DNA from: DASUAS01 sp963819475
Lineage (GTDB): Bacteria > Actinomycetota > Acidimicrobiia > IMCC26256 > DASPTH01
DNA length: 64,000 nt
Reading direction: 5' to 3'
NCBI GenBank assembly: GCA_963819475.1
Contig: CAWFWE010000001.1
Location: forward strand, 310,001-374,000
Shown here: in pieces, positions 52,432-61,736 of the stretch
Layout of the letters: each line of letters starts with the position of its first letter
Numbering within the stretch: position 1 is the stretch's first letter
Translations under genes and position numbers: made by a program
The notes under the pieces: generated by a model
Told to the model about the DNA's origin: nothing
Seen by the model: the letters and a program-made list of their open reading frames with translations, nothing else
The model's database searches: none

Positions 52432-53258
52432 TGGATCGGCTCGTCGCCGGCGATCGTCGTGCGGTGCATGTCGCGCGGCGACGACGCGTCGTACCGGCAC
52501 GCCCGGTGCAACACACCGCGGTTGTCCCAGATGACGAGGTCGCCGACCTCCCACTCGTGGCGGTAGACGAGCTCGGGCGCGGTGGAGCGGTCGAGGAGCT
52601 CGAGCAGCAACGCGCGCCCTTCGTCGAAGGCCATGCCCTCGACGTGCGAGGCGGTGGCGCCGAGCACGAGTGAGCGGCGCCCCGACCGATGCTGCCAGAC
52701 CAGGGGGTGGACCTTCGCCGGTCGCTTCCGCCACGTCGCCAGCTCCTCCGGCGACGGGTCGGGGTTCACCAGGCGTTGCGCGGCCTCGAGGGAGTGCACG
52801 ACGCGGACCTGCAGGAGCTCCTGCTGCTCCGCTTCGGACAGCGCGTCGTACGCCGCGTAGGTGCTGGCGAACTCGGTCTCCCCGCCGGAAGCGGCGACCG
52901 CGTGCGCGCTCAGCACCGTGGCCATGATCGGGACGTCGTCGGTGGCGCCGTCGAGGTGCCAGTCGAACGTTCCCCGCAGGTACTCGGCGACCGGGTTCTT
53001 GGCCGGGTCGAGCGTCACCCGGAAGATCTCCGGGTGGTCGCCCCTCCCCACCAGCTCGACGCGGCCGAGCTTCCGGCTGAACGCCACTTGCGTCTCGTCG
53101 TCGAGGTGCAGGTCGCGGAACACGAGGGCACCGTTCTCGTCGAGCACCCGGAGGCACCACTCGGGGAAGGCGTCGTCGTCGAGCAGCCGGTCGCGGTCGA
53201 CGCCCAGCACCTGCGCGCCGACGGTGGCGCCGAGCTTCTCGGTGGTCAGTACCGTCAT
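52428..53258 (-). CDS. TauD/TfdA family 2-oxoglutarate dioxygenase
   Basis: 276 residues. The facial triad is visible as FDWHLDG (His, Asp) and GVLHRACRYD (His), with Arg following at about 15 residues for 2-oxoglutarate. NGALVFRDLHLDDETQVAFS and GGETEFASTYAAYDAL are usual fold segments. It hydroxylates a small acid, ether or sulfonate; the substrate is unknown. In operon with the hydroxyisobutyrate-dehydrogenase-like gene (20 bases) and overlapping the AhpD-like gene. Confidence 0.9.
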   Translation of the reverse strand: MTVLTTEKLGATVGAQVLGVDRDRLLDDDAFPEWCLRVLDENGALVFRDLHLDDETQVAFSRKLGRVELVGRGDHPEIFRVTLDPAKNPVAEYLRGTFDWHLDGATDDVPIMATVLSAHAVAASGGETEFASTYAAYDALSEAEQQELLQVRVVHSLEAAQRLVNPDPSPEELATWRKRPAKVHPLVWQHRSGRRSLVLGATASHVEGMAFDEGRALLLELLDRSTAPELVYRHEWEVGDLVIWDNRGVLHRACRYDASSPRDMHRTTIAGDEPIQ

Positions 53259-53277
53259 CGGAACTCTCCCTGGGTCG

Positions 53278-54132
53278 TCACGATCCCTCGACGAACGGAT
53301 AGATGCGCGTGAAGTCGGCGCCGGGTTCGGCGGCCGCGAAGCGCTCCCAGATCGAGACGGTGACCGCCGCGATCGCCGCAGAGGTGCCGCTGTCCTCGGC
53401 CGCGCGCAGGTACAGGTCGACGTCCTTGGCCATGAGCGTGTTCGTGAACCCGGACGCGTAGCGACCGGTCAGCACGTGGTTGGGGAACTTGTCACCCGTC
53501 GCCGCGCTGCGACCGCTCGCGCCGTTGAGGACCTCGAGCATCGTGGCCATCTCGAGCCCTTCCGCGAGGCCGAAGGCGATGGCTTCGCTGGTCGCGGCCA
53601 GCGCGGTCGCCGACAGGAAGTTGTTGGCCAGCTTCATGGCCTGGGCGAGACCGGGCCGATCGCCGACGCGGTGGCGCACGTCGCTGAGGCCGGCCAGCAC
53701 CGGCTCCACCCGCAGGCAGGCGTCGTCGGTGCCGGCGTACATCACCGCGAGCGTACGGGCCCGCGCGCCGGCCACCCCGCCCGACACGGGCGCGTCGACG
53801 TAAGCCAGGCCGACGTCGGACAGCAGCCGGTCGAGGGCCCGCGCGGTCCTCACGCCGATGGTCGACGTGTCGACCACGTGCGTGACGCGACGGTCGGCCG
53901 CCGCGAGGAGCGCGCCGGTCACCTGCTCGGACGCCGAACCATCCGGGAGGCTGAGCACGACGACCTCGGCGCGTCGGGCGACGTCGGCGACGTCGCACGC
54001 GGGCGCCGCACCCTCGGGAACGCGTTCGGGGCCGAGCGCGTCGTGCGCCACGACCGCGTGACCCGTCTGCACGAGGTTCGCGGCGAGGACGCTCCCCATG
54101 TTGCCCAGCCCCACGAAGCCGACGGTCCCCAC
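53278..54132 (-). CDS. 3-hydroxyisobutyrate dehydrogenase-like beta-hydroxyacid dehydrogenase
   Basis: 284 residues from GTG 54132. NAD(P) site GFVGLGNMGSVLAANL, substrate-site YVDAPVSGGVAGARARTLAV, catalytic Lys in MKLANNFLSATALAATSEAI, and the C-terminal TNTLMAKDVDLYLRAAEDSG. All family landmarks are present. It oxidises a 3-hydroxy acid; in this context probably a branched intermediate. Two bases after the stop of the upstream gene. Confidence 0.92.
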   Translation of the reverse strand: MGTVGFVGLGNMGSVLAANLVQTGHAVVAHDALGPERVPEGAAPACDVADVARRAEVVVLSLPDGSASEQVTGALLAAADRRVTHVVDTSTIGVRTARALDRLLSDVGLAYVDAPVSGGVAGARARTLAVMYAGTDDACLRVEPVLAGLSDVRHRVGDRPGLAQAMKLANNFLSATALAATSEAIAFGLAEGLEMATMLEVLNGASGRSAATGDKFPNHVLTGRYASGFTNTLMAKDVDLYLRAAEDSGTSAAIAAVTVSIWERFAAAEPGADFTRIYPFVEGS

Positions 54133-54134
54133 GC

Positions 54135-54518
54135 TCAGCCTCCGGCGCGGTCGGCGCGCAGCGCCTGGATCTCGCGTCGGGCCGACACCCCGGCCGGAAC
54201 GCCGCAGTACGCCGCGATCTGGAACAGGAGCTCGTCGAGCTCGTCGTCGGTGACGCCCGTCTGCGCGGTGCTGCTCGCATGGAGGCGGAACTCCTCCATC
54301 CGCCCGAGCGCAGCGGTCATCGCCATCACCAGCAGGCTCCGGTCGCGGGTGCTGAGCGCCCCGCCGCGCGTCCAGACGCCCCATGCCATCGAGGTGAGGT
54401 AGTCCTGGAACTCGGCCGCGACCGGGTCGGGGTCGGAGGTGGCGCGGTCGACGTAGGCATCACCGAGCATCGCCCGACGCATCGCCCGTGCAGCCCGAAG
54501 CGCCTCGGTCTCCTCCAT
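54135..54518 (-). CDS. carboxymuconolactone decarboxylase family protein
   Basis: 127 residues, PcaC-like: MAWGVWTRGGALSTRDRSLL, GRMEEFRLHASSTAQTGVTD and LLFQIAAYCGVPAGVSARRE. The Gly-x-LSxRDRSLL and HxxxA...GVTxxEL pattern is that of 4-carboxymuconolactone decarboxylases. It is the second protein of this fold in the operon (the other is at 51838, longer and diverged). Six bases after the small Rieske partner gene. Confidence 0.88.
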   Translation of the reverse strand: MEETEALRAARAMRRAMLGDAYVDRATSDPDPVAAEFQDYLTSMAWGVWTRGGALSTRDRSLLVMAMTAALGRMEEFRLHASSTAQTGVTDDELDELLFQIAAYCGVPAGVSARREIQALRADRAGG

Positions 54519-54524
54519 CCCGGA

Positions 54525-54851
54525 TCAGACGGCCGGTTCGACGATCTCGTCCATGGCCGCGGCGCCGCTGTCGGGCACCCGCGGTTGCCGCCAGACCTCC
54601 ACCGGGAACGACACGTTCACGAGGGAGTAGCAGAGCCACAGCAGGTGACGGGCGTCGTCGGGCAGCGCATCGAGCTCGTACCCGTCGAGATGCTCGATCG
54701 CCGCGTCGAGCCGGGGGAACGCGGCGTCGTAGAAGGCCTGCAGCTCGTCCATGGTGCTGGCGAGCCGCTTGGTGTAACGCTCCCGTTCGGACTCGAGGCA
54801 CCAGTCGGAGAACGGCTCCAGGTCGGAGAACTCCGCAGGAAGGGTCGCCAT
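54525..54851 (-). CDS. small partner protein of Rieske oxygenase (family of unknown function)
   Basis: 108 residues, homologous to 47945 along the whole length: shared LPxEFSDLEPF, ERERYxxRL, QAFYDAxFPR, LDALPxxA and VPDSGAA. The differences are mostly conservative and the lengths agree (109 and 108). It follows the second Rieske gene by 15 bases. The repeated pairing argues for a physical or functional partnership with this Rieske clade. No known domain is recognised. Confidence 0.8.
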   Translation of the reverse strand: MATLPAEFSDLEPFSDWCLESERERYTKRLASTMDELQAFYDAAFPRLDAAIEHLDGYELDALPDDARHLLWLCYSLVNVSFPVEVWRQPRVPDSGAAAMDEIVEPAV

Positions 54852-54866
54852 CGCTTCGTCTCCTCG

Positions 54867-56148
54867 TCAGGAACCGCTGCCCACCGGCGCGGTCCGGAGC
54901 TTCTCGTACTCGTCGACGTACTCGTGCGTCACGTGGTGCAGCTGGCGGAGCAGGATCTCCTGGTCGCCCAACGGGAACGACGTGACCGCGCGCGACTCGA
55001 GCATCGTCTGCGTCGCCTCCAGCGTGTTGCCGTCCTGGAGCGAGTACTCCTTGAACGTCACCGCCGCGAGCTCCTGCTGGAGTCGCTCGCGCGCCGTGCG
55101 GGGCGGCACGAAGTACAGCGTGCCCTCGAAGATGTGGCTGTTGTACGCCGTCGGCCAGTAGTGGTACGTGAGGTACCAGTTCGGCTTCCAGATCAGGATC
55201 ATGAAGTTGGGGAAGAACAGGAACGAGTCGATGCCCCACTGCGACGCGCGCGCCGGGTTCACCGCCGGCGGCAGGTCGATGTCGATCGGCGCCTCCCACG
55301 GCCCGAACAGTCCGCTGTGCAGCACGCGCTCGATCGGCTTCACCATGCTGAGGTCCTTGGGCGGCGACATCCCGCCCCACGACGACACCATGCCGTGCGG
55401 GCCGTCGAGCTCGTACGCGAGGGCCTCGTAGCCGTAGCCCGCGAGCTTCGCCGACTCCTCCGAGACGGCCTGTCGCGCGTGCGAGAATTGGTGCGTGGTA
55501 GAACTCGGTGAAGGCGTCGATGAACAGCTTCCAGTTGCTGCCGACCTCGGCGCGGTACTTGTACACCTGTGTCATCTCGCCGAACGGGTACCCCTCGAGG
55601 CCGCGGCCGAGCTCACCGAGGTACTCGCGGAGCGGCGTCGTGTCGCCCTTGTCGAGGTTCACGAAGATGAACCCCTCCCACGTCTCGACGCGCACCGGCG
55701 CGAGGCCGTAGTCGGCCTTGTCGAGATCGAAGAACTCGCCCTCCTGCTGCACGAACGTGAGGTCACCCTCCAGCGAGTAGCGCCAGCCGTGGTACTTGCA
55801 CTGGAACTGCCGGCACGTCCCCGCCACCTCTTCGTCCGGGTAGTCCTGCCAGACGAGCTTGTTCCCGCGGTGGCGGCACATGTTGTAGAAGGCGCGCACC
55901 TGCTGGTCGGCTGAGCGCACGACGACGATCGAGGTCCGGGCGGCATCGATCTCCTTGGTGAAGTAGCTCCCGACGCGCGGCAGCTGCTCGACCCGGCCCA
56001 CGTTCAACCAGGTGCGGGTGAAGATCGCGTCGCGTTCGCGCTCGTAGTACTCGGGCGTGATCGAGTCCTCGTACGACACCGGCGCGGTGCCCAGCTGCGG
56101 GTAGTGCTCGGTCCACGAACCTTCGGCGGGCTTGGCGAAATGCGGCAT
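54867..56148 (-). CDS. Rieske oxygenase alpha subunit, frameshifted
   Basis: Close relative of the protein at 48274. Codons from ATG 56148 give SYEDSITPEYYERERDAIFT, CRHRGNKLVWQDYPDEEVAG, CKYHGWRYSLEGDLTFVQQE and GSNWKLFIDAFTEFYHAPIL. An extra base at 55482-55487 then shifts the frame. The other frame continues HARQAVSEESAKLAG, FFPNFMILIWKPNWYLTYHY, FEGTLYFVPPRTARERLQQE and ends at 54867. The shift falls exactly before the second iron-ligand His, so the unshifted product would be inactive. A sequencing error is likely, given the otherwise intact operon. It starts the third catabolic operon. Confidence 0.85.
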
Positions 56149-56261
56149 GGGCGGGTCCTCCGTTCGGCCGGCCGTGGCACCTTAACATGCATCTACCCAG
56201 AAGAGAAGAGGGTTCTACTTCGGATGCACGGGCGTGCAAGAAGCCCCGGCCGGCCGCCGGA

Positions 56262-57254
<993 letters not shown>

Positions 57255-57274
57255 GGCTGGCGCGCCGGGGCGGG

Positions 57275-57817
57275 TCAGCGGCCGTAGACGGCGACGATGG
57301 TGCCCCGGGCCAGCGTGTTGAACGTCAGGTTGAACCCGACGTACGCGGGCGAAGCGTCGGCGTCGAGCCCGAGGGTCGGCACTTCGAGCGCGTGGACGGC
57401 GAAGACGTACCGGTGGTCGCCGTGAGCCGGCGGGGGCGCCGCGCCCATGTAGCCGTGGTCACCGGCGTCGTTCCGGGCATGGATCGCGCCGCTCGGAAGT
57501 CCCGATCCGTCACCACTCCCCGCACCGCGAGGCAGCTCGGTGACCGATGCCGGGATGTCGAAGACGACCCAGTGCCAGAACCCGCTGCCGGTCGGGGCGT
57601 CGGGGTCGAAGCACGTGACCGCGTACGACTGCGTCCCGGCCGGTGCACCGGACCAGCGGAGCTGGGGGGACACGTTGCCGCCCGTCATGCCCATGCTGTC
57701 GGCGCAGTGGAGCTCGGGGAGCAGCTCACCGTGCTCGATGTCGTCGCTGGTGACGGTCAGCTCGGGGACGGGGGGCAGGAAGTCGTACGGGAGTGGTGCC
57801 CGGCCGGTCTCGGTCAT
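57275..57817 (-). CDS. YbhB/YbcL (PEBP-like) family protein
   Basis: 180 residues from ATG 57817. NVSPQLRWSGAPAGTQSYAV, CFDPDAPTGSGFWHWVVFDI, GYMGAAPPPAHGDHRYVFAV and the late FNTLARGTIVAVYGR form the phosphatidylethanolamine-binding-protein fold with the D-P-D-A-P and G-x-x-P-P-x-G-x-H anion pocket. Bacterial members have no agreed function. It directly precedes the aldo/keto reductase. Confidence 0.9.
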   Translation of the reverse strand: MTETGRAPLPYDFLPPVPELTVTSDDIEHGELLPELHCADSMGMTGGNVSPQLRWSGAPAGTQSYAVTCFDPDAPTGSGFWHWVVFDIPASVTELPRGAGSGDGSGLPSGAIHARNDAGDHGYMGAAPPPAHGDHRYVFAVHALEVPTLGLDADASPAYVGFNLTFNTLARGTIVAVYGR

Positions 57818-58345
57818 GTCGAGTGCTCCTTCTCGCACGGGTCCGCGCCACAGGTCGGCGTCGAGCAAACGTACGCCGCGGCCACCGGTCGCGTCGCCGG
57901 CGCGTGCTGACAGCCGGGCCCGAGCGACGCCCCGGTGGGGGGGAAACGGAGCTGCCGCTCGGACCTCGGACTGCACCTGCCCTTTCGATCGCGGACTGTA
58001 CGGAGCCCGGATGAGATTTCACGGACCGGCGCGATGAACTCTGGGTGAACGGGGACCCTCCACGTACGGAGGCCGAGCACGACGGGACCGTACCCGAGCC
58101 GGGTCTTTCCGCCACGGAGACGACACGACGCCGCAGCGCCGCGCCCGTCTACGGCCGATGTGGCGTCCTACGCAGCTCGTTCTCCGCCCGTTCTGCAGCC
58201 TTCCGCCCTGCTGGACGGTCGGCCGCGCGCTTCGCTGCACCCGCCCGTAGCCGGACGGTGCAGGCCCCGTCGTGCTCTCCTCCAGCATCCCACGGAATGT
58301 TCCACCTGAGAAAGCTGGTGTGACCGGATGCATACGGCCGGTGTG
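57818..58345. other. 528-base stretch without a supported gene
   Basis: Frames on both strands are Arg- and Ser-rich with no family similarity. It should hold the promoter of the PEBP-like gene and the end of the DUF1214-like gene. A CTGTACGGAGCC-type short repeat occurs twice, but I see no operator, RNA or mobile element. Possible decayed gene. Confidence 0.45.
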
Positions 58346-59518
58346 CTACCAGCGGGAGCGCAGTTGCACGCCGACCTGGCGGGCTCGGATCGCCTCGGCG
58401 CGCGCCGGAGGGGTCACACGAGCGACCGACGCCGGCAGCTCGTCGTCGAGCGACCCGCCCGCCACCTTCCGCACCGAGAGCTCCGGCGCCGACGCGGTGC
58501 CCGACCACCGGAACTGCATGACACCCACACGATGACCGGTGGTGTCGAGCCAGTTGTGCACACCCGGGTCGGTCGTCGACACCACGACCCGCAGCACGCC
58601 ATCGGGATCGACGATCGCCTGGTGGCGGTTGAGGCTGCTGTGGGCGTTGGCCCAGTCGACGGTGGAGAACAGCGCGTCGGTCAGCGACAGCGAGAACGCA
58701 CGGCAGTCGGAATCGAGGCGCGTCTCGATCAGGAGCGCCTCGTCGTCGTCGAGCGCGAAGCAACCTTCCTGGTACCACTGGTCGTCGAGACCCCCGCCGG
58801 TGCCGGAGTAGTCCACGGTGACGAGTCGGTTGACCACGTCGTCGCCGCGGAGGGCGGCGACGCGGTTCACTCCCGACATGATCATCCCCTCGACGACCAT
58901 GGCGAACACGCCGAGTCGCCGGCGCAGCGCCTCCGGATCGGTGCGCGGCCGCCGCGGATCCGTGTCGAGGCGCACGATCGCGACCCGCGGCTCGGTGTGC
59001 TCGCCCCACCGTTCGGACACGCTCCGCAACATGAGCGTGCGCACCTCGGGCTCGAGCCGCCACCAGTTCTTCGCGCCGGCCGGTCGCGTCGCACTCAGCA
59101 CCACCTCGAAAGTGCCGTCGGGCTCGATCGCCAGGTCGTCGAGCTGGAAGGGCGCGAACGTCTGCAGCCCGCCGGCGACCGGCGGGCCGAACGGCATGAT
59201 GCTCACGTCGGGCACCGTGCCGCGCGAGCCACTGATCCGGTACTCGCCGGCGCCGTCGATGGCGGCGTTGCGGTAGAGGGTGTCCGGATTCGGCGACCCG
59301 TACATCGTGAGGTACCCGACGCTGGGCATGAACGCGGGGTGATCGGGTTCGGCCCAGAGGTGCGTCAGGGTGCTCGCCGTGATCGCCCCGAACAGCTTGA
59401 GCGCGGCGTCCACCTCCCGGGCCGAGCCGTCCCCTGACCGCAGCTGCGCCTCGAGGCGGTCGGCGACCGCGCGGAGGTCGTCGAAGCAGCCGGCCCAGAC
59501 GGCCGGTTCGGGGGTCAT
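58346..59518 (-). CDS. DUF1214-like protein
   Basis: 390 residues. YGSPNPDTLYRNAAIDGAGE, YRISGSRGTVPDVSIMPFG, DGTFEVVLSATRPAGAKNWW and the Arg-rich later part are the DUF1214/1254-like features; no signal peptide is present. Function is unknown; such proteins are often next to catabolic oxidoreductases. Its ATG overlaps the sulfotransferase stop (ATGA), so it is the third gene of a cluster that begins with the CmcJ-like gene at 61579. Confidence 0.65.
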   Translation of the reverse strand: MTPEPAVWAGCFDDLRAVADRLEAQLRSGDGSAREVDAALKLFGAITASTLTHLWAEPDHPAFMPSVGYLTMYGSPNPDTLYRNAAIDGAGEYRISGSRGTVPDVSIMPFGPPVAGGLQTFAPFQLDDLAIEPDGTFEVVLSATRPAGAKNWWRLEPEVRTLMLRSVSERWGEHTEPRVAIVRLDTDPRRPRTDPEALRRRLGVFAMVVEGMIMSGVNRVAALRGDDVVNRLVTVDYSGTGGGLDDQWYQEGCFALDDDEALLIETRLDSDCRAFSLSLTDALFSTVDWANAHSSLNRHQAIVDPDGVLRVVVSTTDPGVHNWLDTTGHRVGVMQFRWSGTASAPELSVRKVAGGSLDDELPASVARVTPPARAEAIRARQVGVQLRSRW

Positions 59519-60696
59519 CGGTCGCGGGCGTCCTCGCTCGGGATGTCGAACCGCTCGGTGTAGTTGGCGAAGGCCTCGGCGACGGTCGCACGGTCGAGGC
59601 CGTAGTCGTCGAGCCGGTACTCGTGCGTGCCGCGCTTGCCCTTGGGGTTGGCCTCCCGCCACGAACGGATCCGCTGCTCGACCGCGGGCGTCCAGTCCAG
59701 ATCGAGGGCGGCGAACACGGCGGGCATCACGGCCTCCGGCGCGTCGACGAGTTGGTAGTAGTCGACGTGCACGAGCCGGGAGGTGCCCGCCGCTGCCTGC
59801 GCGACGTCGAACTGCACCAGCCGGTCGACGTGCTGGCGCACGAGCTCCAGCATGTCGCGCCCGATCCGGTTCGGATCCGCGTTCGGGGAGGTCCCCTCCC
59901 TGAGCATGTGGGTCAAGCTGCAGTTCGAGGCCAGCGCCTGCACGGGGTCGCGGTGGGTCACCACGAAGCGAGCGTCCGGATGCACGCTCGCGATCGCATC
60001 GAGCGCGAGGAGGTGGCACGGCCACTTCAGCGCCCACCGGCGCTCGGGCGCGCCCCACTGCAGGAGTCGCAGCACCCGGGCGTGGAACTCGTAGGCCTCG
60101 ATGAGGTCGGCGGTGTGCAGCAGGTACTCGAGGTAGCCCGAGACCGACATCGTCCACAGCAGGCCTGGGTTGACGAAGGTCTGGTCGAGGATGGCCAGGC
60201 ACTCCTGGGGACCGTCGACGTCGGTCAGGTGGAACGCGTCGATCTTGCCGCCCGTCGCCTCGTGGGTCCGCCGAGCGTTCTCGACGCTCGCGTCGTGCCG
60301 CCGTCGGACCGATTCGGCGTCGGTGGCGGGTGGCGGCACCGGCCGCTCACCTTCCCACGTCCGCAGCATCCGCAGACCGGGGTCCTGGTCGAAGAGGTAC
60401 TGGAAGTACGTCGTTCCCGATCTCGGGAGCCCGGTGAGGAAGATCGGTCGTTCGACCGGTGACGTGTCGACCCCCGGCTCGTCGGCGACGTACCGGTCGA
60501 CCTCGATCCGGTTCCGCAACGCCACCGCCATCATCCCGGCGTTGGCCTCGACGCCTTCGGGAGTCAGCGCGGCTTCGTCGTTCATGGACCCGACGACGGC
60601 CTCGAGGTTCTCGACGAAGTGCGTCGGGTCGGGATCCTCGACGTCGGTGAGCGCCTGCGCGCGCTCGACGACCTCGTCGACGGTGAGTGCTGCCAC
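59515..60696 (-). CDS. sulfotransferase family protein
   Basis: 393 residues, cytosolic. The 5'-phosphosulfate loop is PIFLTGLPRSGTTYFQYLFD and the 3'-phosphate motif FVVTHRDPVQALASNCSLTH. The Stf3-like layout (LKWPCHLLALDAIASVHPDA between them) is that of the sulfotransferase-3 family abundant in mycobacteria and related actinomycetes. It would transfer sulfate from PAPS to a hydroxyl of a lipid or steroid-like molecule. It overlaps the DUF1214-like gene and lies 19 bases downstream of the CmcJ-like gene. Confidence 0.88.
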   Translation of the reverse strand: MAALTVDEVVERAQALTDVEDPDPTHFVENLEAVVGSMNDEAALTPEGVEANAGMMAVALRNRIEVDRYVADEPGVDTSPVERPIFLTGLPRSGTTYFQYLFDQDPGLRMLRTWEGERPVPPPATDAESVRRRHDASVENARRTHEATGGKIDAFHLTDVDGPQECLAILDQTFVNPGLLWTMSVSGYLEYLLHTADLIEAYEFHARVLRLLQWGAPERRWALKWPCHLLALDAIASVHPDARFVVTHRDPVQALASNCSLTHMLREGTSPNADPNRIGRDMLELVRQHVDRLVQFDVAQAAAGTSRLVHVDYYQLVDAPEAVMPAVFAALDLDWTPAVEQRIRSWREANPKGKRGTHEYRLDDYGLDRATVAEAFANYTERFDIPSEDARDR

Positions 60697-60715
60697 GGGT
60701 GATCCTCTCGTGTCG

Positions 60716-61579
60716 TCAGTCGAAGAGCGCGAGCCCGCGCATCTCCACGCTCGCCCGCGTCGGAACGCCCGTAGGGCAGGTGGGATCGGTGAAGGCCGTG
60801 TGGGGAACCCGACCCGCCCGCCGCGGGTCGGTGTCGTGCGCCTTGAACACGAGGACCTCGTCCGGGGTCATGTCGCGGAAGAAGTGCCAGCGGTGCGCCG
60901 GGTTGTAGAGGTAGCCGGTCGTGTCGTGGCGGATCTCCCCCTCGCGCTCCCGGGTGATCGCCTTGACCGTGACCTCGTCGTCCCGGGTGAGGCTCCGGGC
61001 GTCGCAGACCGCGAGCGGGAAGTCCTGCGGTGGTGGCGTCGTCGCGCGCCAGAGGTTGTAGAGCGCCCATCGCGAGTAGTCGCCGAGATCGAGATCGTCG
61101 ACGAACCCGGCGATCATCTCCACCAGCTCCACCGACGACGCGTCGGTGTTGTCGGCATGGGGGTAGCGGGCCGGCTTGGCGTTGAAGAGGGGCGCGAGCT
61201 TGTCGGTCGCACTCTCGCCGTAGCGCTTCTTCCCCCCGCCGAGCATGAAGGCGCGGCTCGCACCGGTGACACGGCGCAGCAGCGCCGTCATCTCGTCGAT
61301 GTACTGCTGGTCGACCGCGGCGTCTTCCTGGATCTCGTCGAAGTTCGCGAGCGAGCTGGTGTGGGGGACCAGCACGAAGCCCTCGCGGTCGATGTCGGTC
61401 GTCAACGAGCGGGCATCGGTGATCCACATCGCCCGTCCGGGCTGCGTGCGCATCGTGGAGAGCTCCTCGGCCTCGGTCACGAACTCGAGGACCTCGTCCG
61501 TGGCATGCGGTGGGTTCCAGATGTAGTTCACCTCGGCCCGGACCTGCGCCGCCCCACCGACCCCCGAAGCAACCGTCAC
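60716..61579 (-). CDS. CmcJ/NvfI-like (GA4-desaturase family) oxygenase
   Basis: 287 residues from GTG 61579 with GAGGGGGAGAC just upstream. VLVPHTSSLANFDEIQEDAA, HADNTDASSVELVEMIAGFV, WALYNLWRATTPPPQDFPLA and VCDARSLTRDDEV follow the AsaB/CmcJ family order. HTAFTDPTCP near the C-terminus holds the conserved His/Asp-Pro. Family members include fungal methyltransferase-associated and gibberellin-desaturase-like Fe(II)/2OG enzymes. It leads a cluster with sulfotransferase and DUF1214-like genes, and is divergent from an SDR. Confidence 0.8.
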   Translation of the reverse strand: MTVASGVGGAAQVRAEVNYIWNPPHATDEVLEFVTEAEELSTMRTQPGRAMWITDARSLTTDIDREGFVLVPHTSSLANFDEIQEDAAVDQQYIDEMTALLRRVTGASRAFMLGGGKKRYGESATDKLAPLFNAKPARYPHADNTDASSVELVEMIAGFVDDLDLGDYSRWALYNLWRATTPPPQDFPLAVCDARSLTRDDEVTVKAITREREGEIRHDTTGYLYNPAHRWHFFRDMTPDEVLVFKAHDTDPRRAGRVPHTAFTDPTCPTGVPTRASVEMRGLALFD

Positions 61580-61619
61580 GTCTCCCCCTCTCCTCGATGC
61601 GGTGCCGATGCCCGACACA

Positions 61620-61643
61620 TTACAGTCCTCGGACGATCTGTAA
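61620..61643. promoter_or_regulatory. inverted repeat in divergent CmcJ-like/SDR promoter
   Basis: TTACAG and CTGTAA are perfect arms separated by 12 bases, with an inner GTCC/GGAC arm pair. It lies in the 157-base gap between two divergent starts and is a good candidate operator for both genes. No regulator gene is adjacent in the window. Confidence 0.55.
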
Positions 61644-61736
61644 AGTACGGCTCTGGGGCCCCCGGCCGGTTCCGTCGGGGCGCAGTAAGAAGGGGCTCCG
61701 CCGCCGTCGCCGACGGCCAGAGCCCGAGGGGGATGC

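Noticed and set aside
58045..58323. plus-strand ORF in the 528-base gap
   Set aside because: Arg/Ser/Ala-rich, no ribosome binding site, no family similarity.
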